In this document: one piece after another, positions 36,896 through 45,966 of the stretch
How positions within the stretch are numbered: the first letter of the stretch is position 1
Layout of the letters: the number at the start of each line of letters is the position of its first letter
NCBI GenBank assembly: GCA_963822765.1
Contig: CAWGJL010000007.1
Span: forward strand, 248,001-312,000
DNA length: 64,000 bases
Direction: 5' to 3'
Origin: Palsa-504 sp963822765
Lineage (GTDB): Bacteria; Actinomycetota; Actinomycetes; Streptosporangiales; Streptosporangiaceae
The notes under the pieces: model-generated
Told to the model about the DNA's origin: nothing
What the model saw: only the letters and a program-made list of their open reading frames with translations
The model's database searches: none
Program-made: the position numbers and the translations under genes

Positions 36896-37872
36896 GTGAG
36901 CGCGAGGAAAGCCCGGGTAGTCGTGACTCACTGGGTGCACCCGGAGGTCGGTGACTACCTGGCCGGGTTCTGCGACGCCGTGATGCCGGCCAGGGACGAG
37001 GGAATCTGGCCTCGGTCGAAGGTAGCCGAGCTAGCGGCTGATGCCGACGGGCTGATGGTATGCATGGCCGACAGCATCGACGAGGCGTTCCTGGCCGGCT
37101 GCCGACGGCTGCGGGTGGTCAGCGCCACGCTGAAGGGCTACGACAACTTCGACGCGGAGGCGTGCGCCAGGCACGGGGTGTGGCTCACGATCGTGCCCGG
37201 CACCCTGATCGCCCCACCGCCGAACTCACCCTCGGGCTGGTGATCGGGCTGATGCGAAGGATCGCCGAAGGGCACGGCCATGTCCGCGGCGGGGGCTTCG
37301 CGGGGTGGCGCCCGCAGCTGTACGGATCGACGCTTCAGGGCGCCACGGTGGGCGTGCTCGGGATGGGACAGCTGGGCCAGGCGGTGGCCCGCCGGCTGGC
37401 AGGATTCGAGTCACAGGTCGTGTACCACGACGCCCGGCGCCTTGACGCCCAGACCGAGCGGGCGCTGGCGGTGTCCTATCACAGCGTGGTCCGGCTCGCC
37501 GAGACAAGCGACGTCATACTGGTGGCGCTGCCGCTCACCAGCCAGACCCGCCATCTCATCGACGCGCCGCTGCTGCAGCGCCTGCGCCCTGGGGCCTTCC
37601 TGGTCAACGTGGGGCGGGGCTCCGTCGTGGACGAGCAGGCCGTAGCCAGCGCGCTGGAGGCCGGGCGCCTGGGCGGCTACGCAGCCGACGTGTCCGCCAT
37701 GGAGGACTGGGCGCTGCCCGGTCACCCGGCCGGTGTCCCGGACCGGCTCCTGCGCCATCCCCGTACCCTGTTCACTCCGCACCTCGGCTCCGCGGTGGAC
37801 GACGTGCGACGCAACATGTCCCTCGAATCCGCACACCAGATCCGGCAGGTACTCGAAGGCCCGGCGGCCTGA
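36896..37872 (+). pseudogene. ptxD: Phosphite/phosphonate dehydrogenase-like D-2-hydroxyacid dehydrogenase (frameshifted)
   Basis: The sequence follows Pseudomonas stutzeri PtxD closely throughout: VVVTHWVHPEVGDYLAGFCD, VSATLKGYDNFDAEACARHG (Lys of the active site), VGVLGMGQLGQAVARRL, YHDARRLDAQTERAL (Asp where PtxD has the NAD-determining Glu), VNVGRGSVVDEQAV (catalytic Arg), GGYAADVSAMEDWALPG (catalytic Glu) and TLFTPHLGSAVDDVRRNM (catalytic His). PtxD oxidises phosphite to phosphate with NAD. A frame break near 37210 separates the first 105 residues from the rest. The homologous PTAELTLGLVIGLM is read directly after it. All catalytic residues survive, so this is either a recent mutation or an assembly indel. 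Confidence 0.75.
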
Positions 37873-38037
37873 CCACGCAGTCAACGCACCGAGGCCCCTG
37901 ACCTCAGAACGGCGCCGGTCAGCCTGCCGCCGACGCCATCAGCACACCGCCCGGACCTGCCACTACAAGCGGCAAGCCGCCCGGGACCCATGAAGGTAAC
38001 GATCTCCTGGCAAGCTCACGAACCCAGAGGCTATTGC

Positions 38038-39558
38038 TTACCCGAGATCTTGGAGCAGGCTCTCGATGCGTGTCTTCGTCGCTGAGTGCCGTTCGATCTC
38101 ACGTTGCCAGCCGCGGGCGGCGGCGTCGTCGATGAGTTGCTGTTCGACGGCGAGCCGGGCGTGTAGCCGGGGCGCGTAGTCGCTGGTGGTGAGGAACTTC
38201 GAGCAGATGAGCACGAGGTCGCATTCGCAGGATCCTCGGCGGGGGTGCGCAGGCAGTGGCCGAGTTCGAGTTCGGTCTTGAGGAAGTTGGTCTGCAGCCA
38301 GGACACGCTTCTGGGTCGAGGCGGTGCTCGCGCAGCGCGTCGGCGGCCGGGCCGGCGAGGGTCACCTCGGGCCCGAGATGGCGGTCGAGGGCGTCTTGGT
38401 ACTGCTGCTTGACGGTCGGATCGGACAGGGAGGCGTAGATGATCGACATGTTGTTCGGAGTGCGATGCCCTAGCACGGCCATGATCGTCTGGATGCGGGC
38501 TCCGCCTTCGGCGAGCTGGGTGCCGATCGTGTGCCGGAACCGGTGTGCGGTGATCGGCGCTTTGCCGGCCGAGTCGACCAGGCCGGCTGCGGTGCAGGCT
38601 TCGGCGAGGGCCATGTCGAACAGCAGTGACTTGGACAGCAGTTTGCCGCGCACTACGAAGATGTGCTGGACCTCCCGGTCGGCGCTGGGGTCGTAGCGGC
38701 GGCGCCCGCGCTGCTGCCTGGCTGCCTCGATCAGCGGGTGCAGCGCGTCGGCGGCCTGCGGGTGCAGCGGAATGCTGCGTTCGGTGTATCCCTTCCCGAC
38801 TGGGATCCGCAGCCGTGGGTGACCGTCGGGATAGGTGTCGAGGCAATCGACGGCGAGGCGGCGGATCTCGTCGCGGCGGGCGCCGCTCCAGCGGGCCACG
38901 ATCAGCGCCGCCCGCTGGTAGGGGTTGGCCAGCTGGTCGACGGCGGTCATCAGCGCGGTGAGCTCGTGGTCGGGAATGAACCGGGGCAGCGGTCTGGCGA
39001 TCTTCGGGATGTCGGCCCGGTGAACAGCACCCGGGCTGGGACGTCGACCCAGCTCCAGGCCGCGGTCTCAGTCACGAACCGGGTAATCAGCGTGATGACG
39101 GATCGTCGGAAACTCACGCTCAACGGTGCGCCGGTCTGCTGGTTGGCCTGCGTGCCGAGCCAGCGCAGGAACTCTTCGGCGTGCTCGCGATGCAGGTCGG
39201 CGAGGCTGGTCATCTCCGGGTGCGCCTGGGCCATTCAGGTCACCAGCCAGCGCAGCGCGTCGCGGGCGTGGCGCACGGTCTGCGGCCGGCCGAGGTTGGC
39301 GTCCAGGTGCAGGCGCAGGTAGCGCTCGATGACGGCGCGGATCTTCGGCTGCGCGTGGGACGGGGCGAGCTGGTCGACCCAGCTGCCGGCGTTGACGCGT
39401 CCGGTGGGTGGCCGGTCGAGTTGGCCGAGGTCGAACAGCAGCACGTGCGCCGCGTGCAGGCGAGCGATCGCCGAACGCAGGTAGCCGTTGGCCGTCACCG
39501 CCGGCGGCCGCTCGATCGGTGAGCGGGACCTCCTCAAGCTCCAGCGGGGCATCAGCAC
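38038..39558 (-). pseudogene. Tyrosine-recombinase integrase, inactivated
   Basis: A phage/ICE-type tyrosine integrase broken into pieces. The N-terminal part (AHVLLFDLGQLDRPPTGRVN, KIRAVIERYLRLHLDANLGR) ends at an in-frame TGA at 39235. Next come HREHAEEFLRWLGTQANQQT and, after a shift near 39010, the catalytic domain: ALIVARWSGARRDEIRRLAV (Arg I), ITAHRFRHTIGTQLAEGG (H-x-x-R), VLGHRTPNNMSIIYASLSD (GH...Tyr). A further shift near 38250-38310 leads to the C-terminal tail ending ESLLQDLG. The Arg-His-Arg-His-Tyr residues are all present but the gene cannot be read as one protein. It lies just inside direct repeat A2. Confidence 0.85.
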
Positions 39559-39651
39559 CCCGCGCGAATGCCTACACGGTCAATCGTGACGCGTCTGAGC
39601 TGGGGAGGTCTCCCGCGCACAAGGCACCGGCCTCAGCTCAGCCTGGCCCGA

Positions 39652-39795
39652 TGCATGTCATCTATATGTACGTACGCACGGGCTCCCCTGCCGCCAATTC
39701 CGCGGACAGCCACGTCAGGCGCGTACAGCTCTCCAAAACCGCAGGCAGAAGCCCCTTAGCCGCCGAATACACAGGCGCCGGAAAAACGGCGCGCG
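39652..39795 (+). repeat. 145-bp direct repeat, right copy (A2)
   Basis: Same orientation and block order as the copy at 25781-25925: TGCATGTCATCTATATGTAC, GCGGACAGCCACGT, AACCGCAGGCAGAAGC, with diverged spacers. It lies upstream of the integrase remnant. The two copies bracket 13.7 kb. Confidence 0.8.
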
Positions 39796-39856
39796 GATCG
39801 GCGTAATGAATTCTTTGACCTAACGGTCCGTGGTTCCCCTTCCACGGCACCGGCGG

Positions 39857-40261
39857 TCAGAGATGCGCGCCGAAGACTTCGATTCCGCAGCGGGCTGCTC
39901 CGCTTCGGTCGATACGGGCATCGGCGGTGATCAACGAGACATGGAGGGCTTCGGCTAGGGCGACATACTGCGCGTCGTAGGCGGACAGGTTGGCGTGGAG
40001 GCTCTTGATGCGTGGCCACAAGGGAAGTACGTCGTACCGCTCGATGGGGAACGCGCGGTAATTGGAGAGCGCCGCATCAGCTTCACGTCCGGTGATCTTC
40101 CTCCCCCGCATGAGCCCGAGCAGCGCGGAGATGACTTCCCCGTCGAGTACGTATGGCGCGTACAGGGTCTGCGCTGTGGTCAGCCGCTGGGCGATGGATT
40201 CTCCCGCCTGCGTCTTCGCCGCCAGCAGTTCGACCATGGCCGAGCAGTCAACGACGGTCAA
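39857..40261 (-). CDS. vapC: PIN-domain toxin (VapC family)
   Basis: A 134-residue PIN ribonuclease. The acidic residues are in place: VVDCSAMVELL (first Asp), VLDGEVISALL (Glu), LSAYDAQYVALAEAL (Asp) and LITADARI (Asp). VapC toxins cleave RNA, often tRNA or rRNA. The gene overlaps the antitoxin by four bases (ATGA), the usual coupled arrangement. It stands just outside the right direct repeat. Confidence 0.93.
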   Translation of the reverse strand: MTVVDCSAMVELLAAKTQAGESIAQRLTTAQTLYAPYVLDGEVISALLGLMRGRKITGREADAALSNYRAFPIERYDVLPLWPRIKSLHANLSAYDAQYVALAEALHVSLITADARIDRSGAARCGIEVFGAHL

Positions 40262-40488
40262 CGCCCGGCCCGGCCATCGTCAATGGCCGCGAGAATGTCG
40301 GCGGTGCTGATGTTAGCGGTTGCCTCCCTGCGGGCTTGCTCCACGGCTTCCGCCACGGTGGGCTTCGCGGCCTCTTTCTCGATCAGGCCGCGGAGATATG
40401 CCTGCAAGGACTGGCCGGCCTGCGCCGCGCGGATCTTCATGGTGCGTACGGCGTCGTCGGAGACATCCCGGATGGTAAGCGCAGTCAT
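40258..40488 (-). CDS. vapB: Ribbon-helix-helix antitoxin (VapB/FitA-like)
   Basis: A 76-residue protein. The N-terminal ALTIRDVSDDAVRTMKIRAA with QSLQAYLRGLIEKEA is a FitA-type ribbon-helix-helix DNA-binding domain, followed by an acidic tail that would bind the toxin. There is no Shine-Dalgarno, and a TAAAAT box ends six bases before the ATG. The mRNA may therefore be leaderless. A perfect palindrome just upstream is the probable autoregulatory operator. Confidence 0.9.
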   Translation of the reverse strand: MTALTIRDVSDDAVRTMKIRAAQAGQSLQAYLRGLIEKEAAKPTVAEAVEQARREATANISTADILAAIDDGRAGR

Positions 40489-40796
40489 GAAGTAATTTTA
40501 GCATCATTGACTGCATAATGCAGTCAAGGTGGCGTACCAGGGCTTCGGGAGGCCGCCATCGAGCGAATAGCCGGGTCCTACCGAAACGGCCGGGTACACG
40601 GGAAGCATTCCAGAGGACCAGCCCGCGCGTCCTGCGGTACCTCCAGGGCGACGTGAGGTATACGGACGTCCAGCCGATACGCCACGGCCGGTAAGTTCCA
40701 CCTCGACCGCGACGCCTCCCTGGCTGTAGCGAGTGCGGCGCGGTTTGCCGCGCCAGGTGAACAGTGCCCTCCCGCAGGTTGAGCAACAATCCCACT
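40489..40796. other. Intergenic region between vapBC and P-loop kinase
   Basis: It carries the vapBC promoter/operator at its left end. The remaining 270 bp have no supported gene. The start of the kinase gene at the right end is preceded by AGGTTGAG. Confidence 0.5.
40507..40527 (-). promoter_or_regulatory. Palindromic operator of vapBC
   Basis: Perfect inverted repeat with arms TTGACTGCAT and ATGCAGTCAA around a single A, 18 bases upstream of the vapB start. The outer TTGACT can also serve as a -35 box on the minus strand. The surrounding stretch (TTTTAGCATCATTGAC) is unusually AT-rich. RHH antitoxins bind such repeats, so autoregulation is likely. Confidence 0.75.
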
Positions 40797-41324
40797 ATGG
40801 CCTTTCTTATCGTGGTCACCGGGCCGCCCGGCGCCGGGAAGTCAACGGTGGCCCGCGCCCTGGCCGACAAGTTCGAGCGGAGCGTGCTCGTCACAGGCGA
40901 TGCATTCTTTGGGTTCCTCGCCCGGGGCGCCATCGCCCCCTGGCTGCCCGCCGCCCATGGCCAGAACGAGGTTGTCATACGAGTAGCTGCGGCTGCCACC
41001 GGCCGCTTCGTCGCCGGTGGCTACATCACCGTGTACGACGGTGTTCTCGGGCCATGGTTTGTTGCTGACTTCGCTGCCGAGGCTGGTCTCGACCAGCTGC
41101 ACTACGTCATCCTTCTCCCCTCGGTGGAGCGGTGCGTGGCCCAGGTGGCGAACCGCTCCGGTCACGGCTTCACCGACGAAGACGCCACCCGGCACATGTA
41201 CCGGCAGTTCACGCGAGCCGAAATCGGCCAACGACACGTGCTGACTGATCTACCTGGCTCACCTGGTGAAACGGCGGCCGAAATAATAATGAGAATTCAA
41301 GACGGCACGCTGCGCTACCCATAG
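40797..41324 (+). CDS. P-loop kinase (zeta-toxin/chloramphenicol phosphotransferase-like AAA ATPase)
   Basis: A 175-residue protein starting MAFLIVVTGPPGAGKSTVAR with Walker A GPPGAGKST, then VLVTGDAFFGFL (Asp of the substrate/Mg site) and YVILLPSVERCVAQVANRSG with several arginines that can form a lid. The overall shape is that of small nucleotide-dependent kinases such as zeta toxins or chloramphenicol 3-O-phosphotransferase. The substrate is not evident. I start at the ATG of MAFLIV. An in-frame start 33 bp upstream lacks homology. Confidence 0.82.
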   Translation: MAFLIVVTGPPGAGKSTVARALADKFERSVLVTGDAFFGFLARGAIAPWLPAAHGQNEVVIRVAAAATGRFVAGGYITVYDGVLGPWFVADFAAEAGLDQLHYVILLPSVERCVAQVANRSGHGFTDEDATRHMYRQFTRAEIGQRHVLTDLPGSPGETAAEIIMRIQDGTLRYP

Positions 41325-41452
41325 ACCCCGGCCGGCTCTCCCGTTCCAATTCTGCGGCACTGGCGCGGACACCGAGCCGCGCACGCTGGCTTCCAGTCAT
41401 CTGGATGTATGCCATCCAGCACCGGCTGGCTTGAGGCGTGCCAGTCGCAGAG

Positions 41453-43267
41453 CTACGTGCATTGCCACAGCGGTGGGTCAGAGAATGCGCCGAAGTTGCC
41501 CGCCTGCGACTGCGGCGTGTCCACGTAAAGGTCGCTGGTATACCCGGTGACACCGTTGTAGCTGACCTTGTCCCACACGTCGCCGGTCAGCGCGCTGTTG
41601 ACGGGGTCGGTCACATCCGAGCCGATGACCTGACAGGCCACTATCACCTGCGGCCCGAGGCTGCCAGTCAGCACCGGGATCGTAGCGACCGTGTCGGACT
41701 GCAAATTCGGCTGGGCCTTGATAAGCAGGGGAAGCTGGCTGTTACGGAACGTGTTGAAGGGTTCCGGCGGGGGCGTAAGCGCCTGCGACACGGTGGCGGG
41801 CTGGCTGGTTCCAGCCGAGTTCACCGCCGTCACGGAAAGCGAGTACGTCGCGGAGTTCACCAGGCCGGTCACCGTGAACGATGTTCCGATCAGGCCAGAG
41901 ACGCTGCCGCTGGCCGCCCCGGTCCAGCTGACGTCGTAGCTGACCGGCGCGCCGCCATCGGAGGCGGGCCCGGACCAGCCGAGCGCGATGGAGTGGTTGG
42001 CCGTCGCCGTGACCGTCAGGGCCTGCGGGGCCGAGGGCGCGCTACGGGGCGGCGCCGCCGTCGGCGCCCGGGACGGGCTGGGCCGCGGACTCGGAGCGGT
42101 CGTCGCCGGCGCAAGCCGGGAGCCGGTGACGGTGGCGCGGTGGTGGCCGGCGACCGGGATGGCGCCGCGCTGGGCGGCCGCACTGCGCTTCACTCCCAGG
42201 TAGACGCCCCCAGCGGCCAGGGTGGCGATCACGCAGGCCGCGAGCGCGAGCTGCCACCAGCCGCGCCGAGCACGGGGTCCGGCTGGGCGCGCCGGGGCGG
42301 GCCGACCTCTACCGGGCCGGAGCATGGTTTCGGCGGGGCCGGGTTCCGCCGAACGGGTCGGGGTCTCCTGCCGAACCGTCTTCCGTCGGGCCACCTCTTG
42401 CCGCGTCGCCGCGGCCGGCGCGGAGCCGAGCGCGGCGACGAAGGCGGCTGCCGTGCCGAAGCGCTCAGCAGGGTCCCTGGACATCGCCCGCAGCACCGCC
42501 GCACGCAGCGGCTCTGGTATGTCCGGCCTAGTCAGGGGTGGGGGCGGCTCGTTGACGATGCGCGTTATCAGCTGTGCGATGCCCTGGCCGTCCTGCTGGT
42601 AGGCGGGCCAGCCCGCCAGCAACTCATACAGTGTCGACCCGAGGGAGTAGACGTCCGCCGCGGCGCTGGGTTCGGCTCCCTGGAGGATCTCCGGCGCGGC
42701 ATGGCACGGGGTCAGCGCCTCGGTCCGGCCCGTGCTGCCCGGCGAGGACACCAGCAGCGCCACCCCGAAGTCGGCCAGCGCCGGTTCCCCGAACCGAGAG
42801 ACCAGAATGTTCTGCGGTTTGACGTCTCGGTGCAGGATGCCGAGTTGATGCGCGGCGGACAGCGCGCCGCCGATCTTGGCCCCGATCGCCGTCACGTCGG
42901 CAGCCGGCAGCGATCCCTGGGCCTCCAGCCGGTCGTGCAGCGAGCCGGACTCGAAATAGTCCATGGCGATGTACGGCCGCGCGGATGTGGTCATGCCCGC
43001 GTCGAGCACCGTCACCACGTGCGGGTGCCCGCTCAGCCGGGTGGTCAGCCGCACCTCGCGGAGGAAGCGCTGCCGGACCCGGTCGTCGGCCGGCTCCACG
43101 GTGAGCACCTTCAGCGCGACGACCCGGTCCAGCGCCTCCTGGTGCGCCTTGTACACGACGCTGAACCCGCCGCGGCCCACCGGCTCGAGCACCCGGTACC
43201 CGGGGATCTCGGCATCAGCCCCAGCCGCCTCCACGCGGGCGGCTGGGCGCCACCGCAATGCCGGCAT
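41453..43267 (-). CDS. Membrane Ser/Thr protein kinase with FN3 and SH3-like extracellular part
   Basis: A 604-residue PknB-type kinase. It has the glycine loop VGRGGFSVVYKA, VALKVL (Lys), HRDVKPQNILV (catalytic loop) and LADFGVALL (DFG), all within residues 20-290. One membrane helix lies near 345-368 (WWQLALAACVIATLAAGGVY). A Pro/Ser linker follows, then a fibronectin type III domain (APSAPQALTVTATANHSIAL) and a C-terminal SH3-like region (TGYTSDLYVDTP). It is the last gene of the ESX-like operon on the minus strand. It may phosphorylate the FHA-FtsK protein encoded upstream, a pairing known between kinases and FHA domains (inference). Confidence 0.92.
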   Translation of the reverse strand: MPALRWRPAARVEAAGADAEIPGYRVLEPVGRGGFSVVYKAHQEALDRVVALKVLTVEPADDRVRQRFLREVRLTTRLSGHPHVVTVLDAGMTTSARPYIAMDYFESGSLHDRLEAQGSLPAADVTAIGAKIGGALSAAHQLGILHRDVKPQNILVSRFGEPALADFGVALLVSSPGSTGRTEALTPCHAAPEILQGAEPSAAADVYSLGSTLYELLAGWPAYQQDGQGIAQLITRIVNEPPPPLTRPDIPEPLRAAVLRAMSRDPAERFGTAAAFVAALGSAPAAATRQEVARRKTVRQETPTRSAEPGPAETMLRPGRGRPAPARPAGPRARRGWWQLALAACVIATLAAGGVYLGVKRSAAAQRGAIPVAGHHRATVTGSRLAPATTAPSPRPSPSRAPTAAPPRSAPSAPQALTVTATANHSIALGWSGPASDGGAPVSYDVSWTGAASGSVSGLIGTSFTVTGLVNSATYSLSVTAVNSAGTSQPATVSQALTPPPEPFNTFRNSQLPLLIKAQPNLQSDTVATIPVLTGSLGPQVIVACQVIGSDVTDPVNSALTGDVWDKVSYNGVTGYTSDLYVDTPQSQAGNFGAFSDPPLWQCT

Positions 43268-43362
43268 GGTGGATTCCTCCTGTCATCGGCGTCTCGCAAG
43301 GCGGAAGCCGGTCCCGGGTCATCTCCGGTCCGGTGTCCACCCCGCGTCCGCGGTCGGGCAGG

Positions 43363-43647
43363 TCAGGGGTTCCCGCCTGCCGCCATGATGTTGCCAAGCA
43401 CCTTGTCGACCTTGCCCTGAAGGTCGGTCAGCGCGTTCTGCATGCTCCTGATGTCCTTCTGGGCCTGCGGCCAGATCTGACTCCGGAAGCTGGCGGCGTC
43501 ATTGCCCTCCCAGTGCATCGGGTCGGCCAGCGTGCTGCCGGCCTTGGTGAGCGACGAGAACGCCGGACCCAGCTGGTTGTTGATGACGTTCAGGAAGTCC
43601 CTGCTCGCACCTTTGGCCCAGTCATCGGCCTTGACACTGGTTGCCAT
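43363..43647 (-). CDS. WXG100-family ESX protein
   Basis: A 94-residue helical-hairpin protein: MATSVKADDWAKGASRDFLN, then MHWEGNDAASFRSQIWPQA (W-x-G at the turn), ending LGNIMAAGGNP. The size and central WEG fit WXG100 proteins secreted by FtsK/SpoIIIE ATPases as dimers. It lies between the large ESX-type protein and the kinase, all on the minus strand. Confidence 0.92.
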   Translation of the reverse strand: MATSVKADDWAKGASRDFLNVINNQLGPAFSSLTKAGSTLADPMHWEGNDAASFRSQIWPQAQKDIRSMQNALTDLQGKVDKVLGNIMAAGGNP

Positions 43648-43730
43648 TGTATTCCTTTCGTCGTTGGTGTTTGAAAGTGATAGTCATGCTTATTACACTG
43701 GTGCTGCCCGCCGCACCCATCAAAACCAGT

Positions 43731-45896
43731 TCACGGCGCGCTCGCAGGATTCTCTGATGCTGTTCCGTCGCCACCATTGATATAACCTGCCTGGTACGCA
43801 GTGTAGTGCCCTCCATGGCTCTCGTATTGAACGACATACGGGCTCATCAGCCAGGCATTATACGCCTTCAATTGTTGCGGGTTCATATTGCTCGGATCTA
43901 TGATCTGGCCCTTTTGGGGACCTCCCTGGATGATGAAGTTCTGGCCTTTGGCGCTGTCGATCAATTCCGCCAAAGACGGGTTGTTGCCCTGGATGGCATG
44001 TTGGACGCCGCTGTTGAAGTCGTCGTAAACGCTTCTGGACCAGCTATCTTCCCAGGTCTGGTAATGTGGCGGCGGAAGGGCATCGGGATTGTTTTTGAGA
44101 TTACGGAAGACCGCACTCCGAAGAAAATCCTCCAAGTCCTGGCCTGCCGCAACGATGATTGTTTTCGCGGCCGTGCCTGGATTGGAGATGATATTGATAG
44201 CGAGTCCCGCAGCATCTCCGACCGCTGTGTTTAGGGCATCCAGCCAATTCTGTGCTTCATCCTGGGATTCTTTGGACAGCGTCACATATGTGCTCTTCGC
44301 CTGATAGTCGAAGAAGCCATCTATTAGTCCGGCCTGCATCTCGTAGCTGTTACCGATGTCAGGTCCGCCGGGCTGCTCAGACCCCTGCTTCTGCAGCTCC
44401 GCCGCTTGGCCATGCGCGAACGTGAGCAGCTCACCTGCAGTACGCCCGTCACGCATCGCCTCCTGAGTGAATGCAGCCCACTGGGCAGGCGTGAGCTTCA
44501 GCCCATCGGGCGATGTGAGATATCCGTGCGGATCTGGCGCAGTCGAAGTGAGAGAGAACGTAACATCGTTCCCAAACGCTTCGATGATCTTCCCGTAAAC
44601 TGTATCGATACGCCTGTCTGTATGTATTCCTTGGTTCTGCTGATAGTAGGTGGCCAGCGACGTAACGTTCTGTGCGGCTAGGATCGGGTCAATGTTTTCT
44701 GCGCCGACGGTACCCGCAAGAATGATATTGGCAAAGCGTTGTTCATCGTCTTTGGCCAAGGGGTGATGGAAGGGTATAGATAGGTACTGCTCCAGCGGGA
44801 CACCATTAGCCTGTTGGAACTGGGCCATGAAGTTAGCCGCGGCTCGCGGATTCTTGGCCAGGCCGTCGTAGAACGGCAGCCTGACTCGGTTTGGCGTGAT
44901 GTCAAGCCACTTTTCGAGCTGACCCTGAACTTCTACGTCCAGCCCGCCCTCAGCGTAGGAGCTGACGAGCGCCTGAACCAGGACGCCGCTTTCGTCCGGG
45001 CCGTTCACCCGGCCGAGCAGAGGTACCGGAGTACCATAGGTTTCTAGGAGATCGCGAAATTGATGCTGAGTTAGCCCGTTGAAGAATGTCGCGGTGTACA
45101 CCGGATCGTTCTGGTGCTCCTTGAGCTGGCTCCAGGCGTATGGAGTCATTCCATGCTGATCCACCCATTTGACGAGTTGTTTTGCCTTCTGGATCTGCTG
45201 AGCTTCGTGGTTGACCGCGTTGTCGAGGTTGTCGAGCTGCTGTGAGTCCCTGAAGGTGAGGAACCCCGGGTTACCAGGGGACGGGCGCCCGCCCGCGAAC
45301 TCGAAAGCCTCGCCGACGATGCGGACCCTTGCGTCAAGCACGAGGACCTCGGCCTGGAGGAAGCGGGTGATGACCTGAGCCAGGTGGGAGCAGGTGCCGC
45401 CGACGGCGGGCGCCGCGTCGGCCGCGGCGGCCAGCGTACCGGAGAAGAACGGCCTGATCTGGTCATTGGCGTAGGTCGCGTTCTTCGCGAAACTGTACAG
45501 GCATTCCGGTGTGGCGCCTTCGGTATTGTCCGGGGCTGTGTTGCGGGGAGCTCCATGCCACTGCGCATTAGCTGGGTAGTCCTTCAGTGGGCGTGGGGCG
45601 ATATTAGCCTTCAGTTCCTCATTGCGCGAACGGTTGTTGAGCTCGTTGGCTTTACGGCCAAGCTCGTTCACGTACATGCCCAGCAGATACTGCGACTCAT
45701 CGAACTGCCCGGCCCAGGTGTTGTACTCCTGCCCGACCCAGCCCTGCTGCGGCCCCTTGGGCTGGTAGGAGAGATATATGCTCGCCCATTTGTCGCGCTG
45801 GGCCAGGAAATCCCGCAGCTTCCCGGCGGCCTGGTTCAAGGTCGCCTCGAGGTGGTTGGCGGCCTCGAAGTCGTAGCCTCCGAACCACGGCCGCAT
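43731..45896 (-). CDS. Large ESX-associated protein (putative type VII substrate)
   Basis: A 721-residue protein without signal peptide. The N-terminus MRPWFGGYDFEAANHLEATL with DKWASIYLSYQPKGPQQGWV (W-x-G) resembles a WXG100-like helical hairpin. A long alpha-helical and Gln/Asn-rich body follows, without a catalytic motif I can identify. The start ATG of MRPWFGG is preceded by AGGAGG-like sequence; in-frame codons upstream overlap the FtsK gene's end region and look unrelated. Base composition is clearly lower in GC than all neighbours, with many A/T third positions, suggesting separate origin. It is probably the secreted effector or structural partner of the WXG100 protein. Confidence 0.82.
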   Translation of the reverse strand: MRPWFGGYDFEAANHLEATLNQAAGKLRDFLAQRDKWASIYLSYQPKGPQQGWVGQEYNTWAGQFDESQYLLGMYVNELGRKANELNNRSRNEELKANIAPRPLKDYPANAQWHGAPRNTAPDNTEGATPECLYSFAKNATYANDQIRPFFSGTLAAAADAAPAVGGTCSHLAQVITRFLQAEVLVLDARVRIVGEAFEFAGGRPSPGNPGFLTFRDSQQLDNLDNAVNHEAQQIQKAKQLVKWVDQHGMTPYAWSQLKEHQNDPVYTATFFNGLTQHQFRDLLETYGTPVPLLGRVNGPDESGVLVQALVSSYAEGGLDVEVQGQLEKWLDITPNRVRLPFYDGLAKNPRAAANFMAQFQQANGVPLEQYLSIPFHHPLAKDDEQRFANIILAGTVGAENIDPILAAQNVTSLATYYQQNQGIHTDRRIDTVYGKIIEAFGNDVTFSLTSTAPDPHGYLTSPDGLKLTPAQWAAFTQEAMRDGRTAGELLTFAHGQAAELQKQGSEQPGGPDIGNSYEMQAGLIDGFFDYQAKSTYVTLSKESQDEAQNWLDALNTAVGDAAGLAINIISNPGTAAKTIIVAAGQDLEDFLRSAVFRNLKNNPDALPPPHYQTWEDSWSRSVYDDFNSGVQHAIQGNNPSLAELIDSAKGQNFIIQGGPQKGQIIDPSNMNPQQLKAYNAWLMSPYVVQYESHGGHYTAYQAGYINGGDGTASENPASAP

Positions 45897-45966
45897 GGCA
45901 ACCTCCTGTCTCGGATCGGACGGGCCTGGACATTCGTCCCGGCAGTTCGTATCTGACGTCTCCTTG

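Noticed and set aside
41438..43420. Plus-strand open frame of 660 codons
   Set aside because: Antisense to the Ser/Thr kinase gene with its complete kinase motifs.
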